Shown: piece after piece, positions 1-7,231 of the stretch
How the letters are laid out: every line of letters starts with the position of its first letter
Numbering within the stretch: position 1 is the first letter of the stretch
Origin: JBHENC01 sp051000345
GTDB taxonomy: Bacteria > Acidobacteriota > Blastocatellia > Pyrinomonadales > Pyrinomonadaceae
DNA length: 18,075 bases
Direction of reading: 5' to 3'
Assembly: GCA_051000345.1 (NCBI GenBank)
Contig: JBPCOJ010000104.1
Location: forward strand, 1 to 18,075
Translations under genes and position numbers: made by a program
Notes under the pieces: model-generated
The model's database searches: none
The model's input: the letters and a program-made list of their open reading frames with translations, nothing else
What the model was told of the DNA's origin: nothing

Positions 1-354
1 ATTTTCATCCACAGCATTAACGTCTGCGCCGTTTGCCAGCAACGCGCCGACGATTTTTTGGTAATCCTTTTCGGCAGCGACAATCAAAGGCGTTTCGCGG
101 CGTTCGTTTCGCGCATTCGGCGTCATGTCCGCCGCGAGAAACAGATTGACCGCCAGCAGATCACCGCCTGTAGCACTGTCAACAAAAGATTTTTCGTCGA
201 ATGGAATGTCTTTGAAAATCAATCCGCGCCGCGCTGTCTCCGGCGTCGGCTTGCCGCCCGCAGTATTAACGCAACTCGCACATACGCAAAGCAACGCCAA
301 CAAAACGATTGCCGACATGGGACAAGAAACGTTCTTGCGAATATGAATCAACAT
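1..354 (-). CDS. Ankyrin-repeat lipoprotein (N-terminal part, runs off the left edge)
   Basis: Only the first 118 codons are present; the frame is open to base 1. The N-terminus is a basic stretch followed by a hydrophobic run ending VCASC at residues 28-32, which resembles a lipoprotein signal with a slightly atypical lipobox (Cys where Leu is usual). Residues about 60-118 fit ankyrin-repeat spacing: NLFLAADMTPNAR, then RRETPLIVAAEKDY, then GALLANGADVNAVDEN, where the TPLIVAA and LLANGADVNA cores are hallmark repeat segments. Ankyrin repeats bind other proteins, so a periplasm-facing interaction role is likely; the partner is unknown. The gene lies 72 bp downstream of the prolyl isomerase on the same strand and could belong to that operon. 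No clear ribosome binding site precedes ATG 354; ATG 318 is an alternative but would leave a shorter basic N-region. Confidence 0.8.
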   Translation of the reverse strand, partial: MLIHIRKNVSCPMSAIVLLALLCVCASCVNTAGGKPTPETARRGLIFKDIPFDEKSFVDSATGGDLLAVNLFLAADMTPNARNERRETPLIVAAEKDYQKIVGALLANGADVNAVDEN

Positions 355-426
355 GCGATTCAGTTGCGGCGTATAAAGACTACGATTCCATCTGAAGAGT
401 TCAACGATAGTTGGCGCTTTTATAGC

Positions 427-1167
427 TTAAGGTTGTGTCTCGCTTGTTTGCTTCGCATCTTTGGCGCAGGGTGCAACGATAGCGCGCATGAGACGCACTG
501 GCTTAACGGGTTTCTCACCTTCGACGGCGGCATGATTGATCGCGTCAACGATTTCCATGCCGCGCGCGACGCGTCCGAAGGCGGCGAATGTCGCGTCTAG
601 ATGCGGCGCATCGCTAACGAGCATGAAGAAATTTGTCGTCGCAGTATTCGGCTTCGGCGTGCGTGCCATTGAAAGAATACCGCGCACATGTTTGACGTTG
701 CCCGGCTCATCGGGAATGGTGCGCGCAGCGCGGCGCGCCAACTCCGTCGTATAGTTTTCGCGTGTCGAGAGATTCCCGCCCTGCACGACGAAATCCTTCA
801 CGACACGGCTGAACGTCGTAGTGTCGAAAGCGCCCGTCGCCGCGAGATTAAGAAAATTGCGCACGGTTTCCGGCGCGCTTTCCGGGAACATCTCCGCGAT
901 GATTGTGCCGCTGCCCGTTTCAAGCGTCACACACTGCGCCGCCATCTTCTCGACGGTAGCCGTGTCGAAGGGTTCGGGCTTTGCGGCAGCGGCGATTGAA
1001 ACAGACGGGCGCGCGTTCGCCTTCTTCGCTTCAATTCCGGCATTACCTTTAGACGGCTGATTCGGCGGCAGCGTTTTATTTTCCTGCGCGCTGACAAGCG
1101 CCGCGTTTGCCGCAACGCACATCACCAACGCCGCGACATGAAGCCTACTGCGATAAAACATTTTCAC
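427..1167 (-). CDS. Secreted cyclophilin-type peptidyl-prolyl cis-trans isomerase
   Basis: Encodes 246 aa. Residues 1-28 form a signal peptide with a probable cleavage after VSAQ. A Lys/Ala/Pro-rich linker follows to about residue 75, then a cyclophilin domain at about 79-233. Recognisable parts are VTLETGSGTI, FSRVVKDFVVQGG (catalytic Arg121, Gln129), ILSMAR (Met167), TNFFMLVSD (Phe180-181) and DATFAAFGRV (Phe197). These residues line the proline pocket in the family, so activity is expected in the periplasm, where such enzymes speed proline isomerisation during folding. The GTG start at 1167 overlaps the trpE TGA stop (GTGA). A GGAAGG-like binding site lies 6 bases upstream inside trpE. ATG 1161 is an alternative start that gives the same signal peptide. 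Nothing links this enzyme functionally to tryptophan synthesis, so the coupling probably reflects shared expression only. Confidence 0.93.
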   Translation of the reverse strand: MKMFYRSRLHVAALVMCVAANAALVSAQENKTLPPNQPSKGNAGIEAKKANARPSVSIAAAAKPEPFDTATVEKMAAQCVTLETGSGTIIAEMFPESAPETVRNFLNLAATGAFDTTTFSRVVKDFVVQGGNLSTRENYTTELARRAARTIPDEPGNVKHVRGILSMARTPKPNTATTNFFMLVSDAPHLDATFAAFGRVARGMEIVDAINHAAVEGEKPVKPVRLMRAIVAPCAKDAKQTSETQP

Positions 1168-2738
1168 AATCCGCCTTCCGCCATTTCGATTGCGCGAACG
1201 AGCGCGCGCGCTTTGTTGATCGTTTCCTCATACTCCGATGCAGGCACGCTATCGGCGACGATGCCCGCTCCGGCCTGCACGTTCGCTTCGCCGCCCGAAC
1301 CTAAATGAATCGTGCGAATCGCAATGCACGAATCCAGATTGTCCGCGTAGTCCATGTACAGAATCGCGCCCGCATAAACGCCGCGCCGTTCGGGTTCAAG
1401 CGCACTGATAATCTGCATCGCGCGAACCTTCGGCGCGCCCGTCACGGTTCCCGCCGGAAAACACGACGCGAGCGCATCGAAACGATTAAGCCCGTCACGA
1501 AGCCGCGCGCGCAAGCTCGTCACCAGATGCTGCACATGCGAATAGCGCTCGACTGACATTAGATTTTCGACTTTAACTGAGCCGTAATCCGCGACGCGCC
1601 CCAAGTCGTTTCGCCCCAGATCGACGAGCATCGTGTGCTCCGCGACTTCCTTAGCGTCGGCGCGCATTTCTTCGCCGAGCATCCAATCTTCTGTTTCAGT
1701 CGCGCCGCGTTTGCGCGTGCCTGCTATCGGGCGGTATTCGAGCCGCTGCCCGCGACAACGCACAAGCATTTCCGGCGACGCTCCGATGATTGCTTCTTTG
1801 TCCAACTTGAAAAAGTACATGTACGGCGAAGGATTCGTCGCACGCAGCGCACGATAAATCTGCAAAGGTTCAGCCGTCGTTCGCTTGCTGAAACGCTGCG
1901 ACAGCACCGCCTGATAACAATCGCCCGCCGCGATACTCTCCTTGACGGATTCAACCGCACTCTCGAATCCGTCACGCGTCCAATTCGACGCAAACTTTCC
2001 GCTTTCTTCAACCGCGCGCGCGTCTGCGGCGGAAGGCAGCGACGAATTTTGCCTTGCTGCAATGTCCGGCGGGGCGCTCGATAAAACAGTTTCGATGCGC
2101 GCCGTTTCAGCAATCGCCGCTTCGTAGAGTTCGCGCAAACGCGTGCGGCTTCCGGCGGCTTCTTCCGTCAACACGACGGACGTAATTTCCATTTGCTGCC
2201 GCACGCGATCAAAGGCCAGCAGCGTGCGGTAAAACATCCACACCGCATCATCCGTTTCACCCGCACCATTGCTGTCGCTGCCGTTATTAGCGCCGCGATT
2301 GCCGCCATCGTTCTTCTCTATCGACGGCTCGAACCACCGCGCCGCATCATACGCGAGATACCCGACTGCGCCTCCCGCGAGCGGAGCAAGTCCCGTGCGG
2401 CGCGCCAGTTTGCGTTCCTGAAAATGCTCGCGCACATAATCAATCGCGCGCGTTTTCGTCAACGTCTCCGTCACGCCGTTTCTTTCAATCACGGTTCGAG
2501 TGCCGCGCCCGCGCACGATCATCCACGGCTCCGCACCGAGAAACGAATACCGCGCGACGCGCTCGCCGCCCTCCACCGATTCGAGCAGAAACGCATACCG
2601 CGCCTCGTTCGCCACGCGCAAAAACGCTCCCACAGGCGTCTGCAAATCCGCGAGAATCACGCGCACCACAGGCACCACGTTGCCGCGCTCGGCCTCGCGC
2701 TCGAACTCTTCAAAAGATGCAGGTTGCAAATCAAGCAT
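1164..2738 (-). CDS. trpE: Anthranilate synthase component I (TrpE)
   Basis: Encodes 524 aa from ATG 2738. TrpE converts chorismate to anthranilate, normally using ammonia released by a TrpG glutaminase subunit, as the first step of tryptophan synthesis. Seen here: an N-terminal domain with FLLESVEGG (residues 51-57, the LLES element involved in tryptophan feedback in the family), then a chorismate-binding domain with PSPYMYF (303-309), PIAGTRKRG (337-345), EHTMLVDLGRND (367-378), FPAGTVTGAPKVRAM and a QAGAGIVADS end. A Gly/Asn-rich insert at about 143-161 is probably a surface loop. ATG 2738 was chosen because LDLQPASFEEF matches the usual start of the family; an in-frame ATG at 2762 adds MWWFAKTV. 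Neither has a clear Shine-Dalgarno. No trpG or other trp gene is adjacent in the window. PabB is less likely given the LLES element and overall fit. Confidence 0.95.
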   Translation of the reverse strand: MLDLQPASFEEFEREAERGNVVPVVRVILADLQTPVGAFLRVANEARYAFLLESVEGGERVARYSFLGAEPWMIVRGRGTRTVIERNGVTETLTKTRAIDYVREHFQERKLARRTGLAPLAGGAVGYLAYDAARWFEPSIEKNDGGNRGANNGSDSNGAGETDDAVWMFYRTLLAFDRVRQQMEITSVVLTEEAAGSRTRLRELYEAAIAETARIETVLSSAPPDIAARQNSSLPSAADARAVEESGKFASNWTRDGFESAVESVKESIAAGDCYQAVLSQRFSKRTTAEPLQIYRALRATNPSPYMYFFKLDKEAIIGASPEMLVRCRGQRLEYRPIAGTRKRGATETEDWMLGEEMRADAKEVAEHTMLVDLGRNDLGRVADYGSVKVENLMSVERYSHVQHLVTSLRARLRDGLNRFDALASCFPAGTVTGAPKVRAMQIISALEPERRGVYAGAILYMDYADNLDSCIAIRTIHLGSGGEANVQAGAGIVADSVPASEYEETINKARALVRAIEMAEGGL

Positions 2739-2936
2739 AACGGTTTTTGCGAACCACCACATGAAAAGACGTATAATATCAGCTTACACAGATTTAGTGT
2801 TCTCCCATAGCCTTTTCGTTTTACTGCCGTTCTGTTCTCCGATGCAGAATGTTTTTCATGCTAACATAAAGCGTATTTTGCGTTGCAGCAGAAAGCATGT
2901 AATCGTTCGCTTGAATTCGGAAACCCGACGGCAACG

Positions 2937-2964
2937 TTGCGTGCATCGCCGGATAAGGTAATAT
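2937..2964 (+). promoter_or_regulatory. Putative sigma70-type promoter of the FHA-protease gene
   Basis: TTGCGT (2937-2942) and TAATAT (2959-2964) are separated by 16 bp, a fair match to -35/-10 consensus. Start of transcription would fall near 2971, giving a 5' leader of about 64 bases before ATG 3035. On the opposite strand the region upstream of trpE has only a weak -10-like TATTAT (2778-2773) without a convincing -35. No trp-leader hairpin or terminator was recognised between 2763 and 3034. Confidence 0.4.
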
Positions 2965-3034
2965 CGCTCTTTGTCGCAAAGGCGGCTCACGTCATCGCTG
3001 AAAAACTCGCGCGCCTTTTTACTCGATTCCCTTT

Positions 3035-4720
3035 ATGGCAAGTGGTCTGGCAATTCATATTGTCGCCGGTCTCGGCACACACACGGAAGTGCTGATGCAG
3101 GATCGCATACGCGTCGGCACGGGCGCGGATGCGGATTTGCGCGTCGATTCGGCAGCAGTGCCGAGCGGAACGACAGGCCGCGCGGCGCTGCTCGAACTAA
3201 CGCGCACCAACGGCGCTTACCATGTCACCGATTTCGATTCCTCGCTCGGCATCACGCACAACGGCGCGCCGCTCGTCGCAAACGCGGAGATAGCCGACGG
3301 CGATGAAGTGCGGCTCGGTTCTTCCGATTACGCTTTGCAGTTTTTTCCGGTGCGCCACTCGCCCGCCGCCGTCGTTTCATCGCGTTACGAATCGCAGGTT
3401 GCGCCGTTTATCGAAAACGCGGCGCTCGAATCGTCTGCGACGGCGCGCCGTGATGACGCGAAGATTTTCCTGCGCGAATTCACGCGCGAACTCGTGCGCG
3501 AAATCAGCGTTACGACAAAGCTCGTTTCGCTCGCGCTGGTGGTGGCGCTCATCGGCGGCCTGCTTTACATAGGCTTTGCGATGTACAAGGAGTTACAGTT
3601 CAGCCGCCGCTTAATCAACGATCAAAAAACGCAGCTCGGCACGATGCAGGATCAAGTCAAGCGCACCAACCAGCAGCTAGAGGAAATTGACCGTTCCAAC
3701 CAAAGCATTATCACGAGCATTTCCTTTGCGCCGAGACTTCGCACAAGCTACGGCAACGGAGTTTGTTTGATCGCAGGCTCATTCATTTTCGTCGATCCCG
3801 CTACCAATCGCCCTTTGCGTTATCCAGAACCGCAGCAAAGCGCCGACAATGCAGACTCCATAACGTCCGGCATGGCGGGCGAGCCGCAGTTGACCCCGCA
3901 GGGCAGCGGAACCGTCGCCGAATTTGAATTCGTCGGGACAGGCTTCCACGTCGGCGACGGCTACGTTTTAACTAACCGACACGTCGCGCAGCCTTGGCTC
4001 GCGGGCGACCAGCGCGTGCAGAGTTTGAGCAGCACAGTCAAAGCGCGCCCGCGCCTGAAAAAACTCGTCGCTTATTTCCCTGAACACCCGCAGCCGATTC
4101 CCTTGCGCTTCAAAGAAGCATCGCAGCGCGACGATCTGGCCGTTTGCTCGTTCGATATGAAAGACCCTAAAGACAATCCTACGGATATTCCGATTCTTCC
4201 GCTCGATGTGGATTCGGATGCCGTTGCCATCGGCAAGGAAGTGGTTTTAATCGGTTATCCTTCGGGGCCGGATCGCTTGCTGGCGCGCCTAGATAACGAT
4301 ACGGAAGCGCGCGGCCTGCAAACGCGTTGCGGCGCATCCTTGCAGTCCTTGCTCGGCTGTTTATCCGATAAAAATTACATTCAGCCATTGACCACGCGCG
4401 GACATATCACAGACCTCAATGCGCGCCGCATCGCCTACGACGCGACCACCGCCGAAGGCGGCTCGGGAGCGCCTTTGTTCGGTCAATCGGGGCGCGTGAT
4501 CGGCGTCAACTTCGCTGTCTTTGTGGAGAATTCCGCATCGAATTTCGCGGTGCCGATTCGTTACAGCTTTGCACTGCTGCAGAGCGCCGGAATGACGCTT
4601 CCCGAACAGCCGCCTGTGGAAAACAAAAACGGCGGCGCAGTCTCTTCCAATTCAACCTCGCGGAACGCTAACTCGACATCGCGGAACGCTAATTCTAACT
4701 CCACTGCAAACACTCGTTGA
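3035..4720 (+). CDS. FHA domain - transmembrane helix - trypsin-like serine protease
   Basis: Encodes 561 aa. Residues about 3-104 resemble an FHA domain: RIRVGTGADADLRVDS, a GRAALLEL strand, FDSSLGITHNGAPL, then GDEVRLGSS. FHA domains bind phosphothreonine peptides, and this one should be cytoplasmic. Residues about 162-183 are one transmembrane helix, followed by a Gln/Lys-rich coiled coil (186-225). Residues about 290-520 are a trypsin/HtrA-like protease with His316 (LTNRHVA), Asp367 (RDDLAV) and Ser477 (EGGSGAP), so the triad is complete. No PDZ domain is visible. The C-terminal 25 residues are Asn/Ser/Thr-rich and carry a short tandem duplication. Predicted job: a membrane-spanning protease that couples a phospho-signal inside to proteolysis outside; topology and role are inference. 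No clear ribosome binding site precedes the ATG. The gene is monocistronic in this window. Confidence 0.85.
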   Translation: MASGLAIHIVAGLGTHTEVLMQDRIRVGTGADADLRVDSAAVPSGTTGRAALLELTRTNGAYHVTDFDSSLGITHNGAPLVANAEIADGDEVRLGSSDYALQFFPVRHSPAAVVSSRYESQVAPFIENAALESSATARRDDAKIFLREFTRELVREISVTTKLVSLALVVALIGGLLYIGFAMYKELQFSRRLINDQKTQLGTMQDQVKRTNQQLEEIDRSNQSIITSISFAPRLRTSYGNGVCLIAGSFIFVDPATNRPLRYPEPQQSADNADSITSGMAGEPQLTPQGSGTVAEFEFVGTGFHVGDGYVLTNRHVAQPWLAGDQRVQSLSSTVKARPRLKKLVAYFPEHPQPIPLRFKEASQRDDLAVCSFDMKDPKDNPTDIPILPLDVDSDAVAIGKEVVLIGYPSGPDRLLARLDNDTEARGLQTRCGASLQSLLGCLSDKNYIQPLTTRGHITDLNARRIAYDATTAEGGSGAPLFGQSGRVIGVNFAVFVENSASNFAVPIRYSFALLQSAGMTLPEQPPVENKNGGAVSSNSTSRNANSTSRNANSNSTANTR

Positions 4721-5162
4721 TGTATGAAGAACGTGTAACCTGATATTTCATTTCCCGCCCGATTTGCTGCAAATCATCCCCGCTACTCATTGAAAACCTT
4801 TTTGACACGAAGTTTCAAATTCATGTAACCTTGCGGCTTTTGTCGCAGGCTTGCGCTCTTTCCTTGGCGAGAATTAAAAACGGCGTGCGGCAACGCTGCG
4901 GCAAGACGGCATCATCGAACGAAACTCGACGCGGCGGCTTGTTTGGATAATCAGGACACTTCAAAAAGTGTCACATAACAAACAGTCATCGCGTCTTAAT
5001 CCTGCAAGAATAAAGAAACCATTGCAGGCGATGCGTCGGATTGAAGTTTTATTAAATCGGCCTCGCGTAGTAGGTAAAAGTAAAAGGCCATAGAAGGCTA
5101 TGGCGGCTGAGATAGATGGCCTCGCCGGATGCGTCTCTACCAATCGAGCAAGAGGGTAAACT
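4721..5162 (+). other. Intergenic region with hairpins, probable long structured 5' leader
   Basis: No supported gene lies in these 442 bases; the minus-strand frame 4961-5254 overlaps the next gene's signal sequence and is judged a shadow. Hairpins seen are GATTTG/CAAATC (4761-4775, no T-tract, so a poor terminator), GACACTT/AAGTGTC (4955-4972), a nested stem CATCG...CGATG (4987-4991 with 5029-5033) around CCTGCAA/TTGCAGG (5001-5007 with 5022-5028), and GCCATAG/CTATGGC (5087-5104). GGCCTCGC occurs twice (5059-5066, 5118-5125). A good binding site AGAGGG (5151-5156) sits 6 bases before ATG 5163. If transcription begins at the promoter near 4802-4829, about 330 bases are untranslated leader. 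It does not match any riboswitch class I recognise. Confidence 0.5.
4802..4829 (+). promoter_or_regulatory. Putative promoter of the 5163-12033 gene cluster
   Basis: A perfect -35 TTGACA (4802-4807) is followed after 16 bp by TGTAAC (4824-4829), a 4/6 match to the -10 consensus. The -10 is weak and the distance to ATG 5163 is long. This is therefore a candidate only, made more plausible by the hairpins in the resulting leader. Confidence 0.35.
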
Positions 5163-7229
5163 ATGCAGAGCGTTTTACGAAGACTGCGCGGGAGCAGCGC
5201 AGTTTTGAGTGGCTTCGCGCTTCTACTAGCAATCACTCTCTCCGGTTCATTCAACTGTCAAGGCCAAACGCTTCAGGCTCCGAATTCGATTGGAGATGAG
5301 GCTGCGCTCCCTGCCGTCGCTGCACATGCTCCGCCGGAATTTCGTTTGGAGCGATTGCCCGTCGCTGATGGAGCCGAACTGATTACAATCTTCGGCAAGC
5401 TTTCCGCTTCCACGCGCGACGGCAACACGAGCGCTTCACAGGAAGTTCCGATCATCAGCTTGCTGCGCGATACATTGAAGGATACCGACCCGGAGAATGA
5501 CAGGCTGCGATATGTGTGGATGCTGACCTACACAAACCCTTCCGCGAAACAAAAAATTGCCGCCGCTGTTCCCTTTCTCTACGCTCATGTCGAAGACAAA
5601 AAACGCGCGTCTCAAAGCGCGCCGCCGCCCTTGATCGACCTCGCCGCAACAGGGCAAAGAGTGTGGGGACATTTTTTCTGGACGGCGCTGCAAACCGCTT
5701 TGATAGACCCCGTCAGTCTTTCCGTTAAAGCTTCGACGCGAACCTATCGACGCAACGCCGTTGATTACCGTGAAGCACACATTGCGCGCGCCCTCTCCGT
5801 GCTCTCGCTCTACGAAACGACAAACGGCGCGTCGCACGCTTTACCTACACAGGAATTACACGAAATTCAATCGCGCTTGCTGCTTTCGGAAAAGCTGTTG
5901 GGCGGCATTGTCGATGACGTTCAACTGCCGCGCGTTTACGGCAAGCACGTTGCGGACACAAACGACGTGCGAGGCCATAATTGGGAATTGCTGCGCCAGC
6001 GCGCCGAAGCCGAAGCGCTCCTTTTCGAGCCGCTCGAATTGCCCGACGGCAGCGCCACGCACGCCTTGCTTTACGTCTCGCGCGCGGACTTGGAGCGCAA
6101 AGCTGATCGAAGTTTCGACAAACGTTTTCTGAATATCGCAAGCCCTTGGCGCGACCAAAAATTGCTTTCGTGGAAGGGCTACACGCAAACTGTTTATCTG
6201 GATGCAGACAACAACCGCGTGGCGAAGGATACGCCGGGCGCGCGGAAGGATGAATTGATTCCGCTGGCGCTCTATGGTCTGGATCACCCGAAGATTCCGA
6301 TCTTGCTTGTAGACTTTCGCAATCAACTGAATCCGAAAAAGCGCGAGGTGTCGCGTCGCGCGCTCGAAGATGTCACGCGTAACATTCTTTCGCTCTCGCG
6401 CTTCGGCGATGTCCCGTATTTTTTCGGGCGCACGCTTTATAATTTCGTGACGAACCGGCGCGGCATGGACGTTAATCAGCCGTCGCGCCTTCGCGCCGTT
6501 TCGCAACTCAAACTGCTGCTCGCGCTCAATGAAACGCTCGACCCGCAGCTACGCGACAACATAGACCGCAGGCTCAACGCTGTTTCAAGTAATCCGCTCG
6601 ACAACGATTACGAAGCGGAATCACAGCTTGCGCGCCGTCAATATGCTGCGCTTCTCGATTATGCGCGGCGTCCCGAAGGATTGCCCGCGCGCTTAGAGCT
6701 TGACCGCCGCGCCGAAGCGATGCCGCTTGTACACGGGCGCGCCGAACGAACTCTTTTTCGCGCCGCCAACATTTTGAGTTTCAATCTTTACACGCACAGG
6801 GAAAAAAGCTCTGCGACGCTCGATGCAAAATTAGACATTCAGCGCCGCCTCGCTTTTCACGAACGCTTTCTGCGCGAAGCATCGCGTAGCAGCCCGCAGA
6901 TCGAAGTAGTACAGAATATCGAAGACGTAAAACGCAGCTTGCGCTTTGTCGCAGAGCACGGCGCGGCAGCCGACAAAAAAACGGCGCTGGCGACGGCGCG
7001 CATTTTCGCTTACACGCAAGACGACGAAACGCGCCGCCTCTGCATCAACGGCTTGTACCGCATCAATAATGAAACGGCGAAGAAGGAGCTTTTGCATTTG
7101 TATCAGAATGGGCAACTCGAAGCCGTGTGGCGCACCTTGAGCGCAGAATACTTGCGCATGGCCGTGCGCGAAGAGCAACGCATTGCGCCCGCCGACGCGA
7201 AAATTATTTCGGCTGTGGTTGGACAGTGA
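5163..7229 (+). CDS. Exported protein of unknown function, helical C-terminus
   Basis: Encodes 688 aa from ATG 5163, preceded by AGAGGG at 6-base spacing. I do not recognise the family. Residues 1-35 are a signal peptide: RRLRG followed by a hydrophobic run, with cleavage likely near NCQGQ. A lipoprotein Cys32 is less likely because Asn precedes it. The rest lacks transmembrane helices, so it should be periplasmic or surface-attached. The body is charged and largely helical. Residues about 500-688 look like HEAT- or TPR-like paired helices (for example TALATARIFAYT, then LCINGLYRIN, then AKKELLHLYQ), a type of fold usually used for binding other proteins. No catalytic motif was found. Its TGA stop lies 2 bases before the start chosen for the phosphodiesterase gene, so the two are almost certainly co-expressed, and it may be a partner or scaffold for that enzyme or for the downstream membrane fusion protein. 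Confidence 0.8.
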   Translation: MQSVLRRLRGSSAVLSGFALLLAITLSGSFNCQGQTLQAPNSIGDEAALPAVAAHAPPEFRLERLPVADGAELITIFGKLSASTRDGNTSASQEVPIISLLRDTLKDTDPENDRLRYVWMLTYTNPSAKQKIAAAVPFLYAHVEDKKRASQSAPPPLIDLAATGQRVWGHFFWTALQTALIDPVSLSVKASTRTYRRNAVDYREAHIARALSVLSLYETTNGASHALPTQELHEIQSRLLLSEKLLGGIVDDVQLPRVYGKHVADTNDVRGHNWELLRQRAEAEALLFEPLELPDGSATHALLYVSRADLERKADRSFDKRFLNIASPWRDQKLLSWKGYTQTVYLDADNNRVAKDTPGARKDELIPLALYGLDHPKIPILLVDFRNQLNPKKREVSRRALEDVTRNILSLSRFGDVPYFFGRTLYNFVTNRRGMDVNQPSRLRAVSQLKLLLALNETLDPQLRDNIDRRLNAVSSNPLDNDYEAESQLARRQYAALLDYARRPEGLPARLELDRRAEAMPLVHGRAERTLFRAANILSFNLYTHREKSSATLDAKLDIQRRLAFHERFLREASRSSPQIEVVQNIEDVKRSLRFVAEHGAAADKKTALATARIFAYTQDDETRRLCINGLYRINNETAKKELLHLYQNGQLEAVWRTLSAEYLRMAVREEQRIAPADAKIISAVVGQ

Positions 7230-7231
7230 CT

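Noticed and set aside
2821..2859. Minus-strand 12-codon frame (MKNILHRRTERQ) upstream of trpE as a trp leader peptide
   Set aside because: It contains no Trp codon, and no terminator/antiterminator pair follows it.
4761..4775. GATTTG/CAAATC hairpin after the FHA-protease gene as a terminator
   Set aside because: The stem is short and AT-rich and no T-run follows, so intrinsic termination is not supported.
4961..5254. Minus-strand 97-codon frame across the leader and the start of the exported-protein gene
   Set aside because: It overlaps a signal-peptide coding region with a good ribosome binding site on the plus strand and has no recognisable domain or binding site of its own.
7127..7231. 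ATG 7127 as the start of the phosphodiesterase gene
   Set aside because: It would overlap the upstream gene by 103 bases and place an Arg-rich stretch before an otherwise clean signal peptide.
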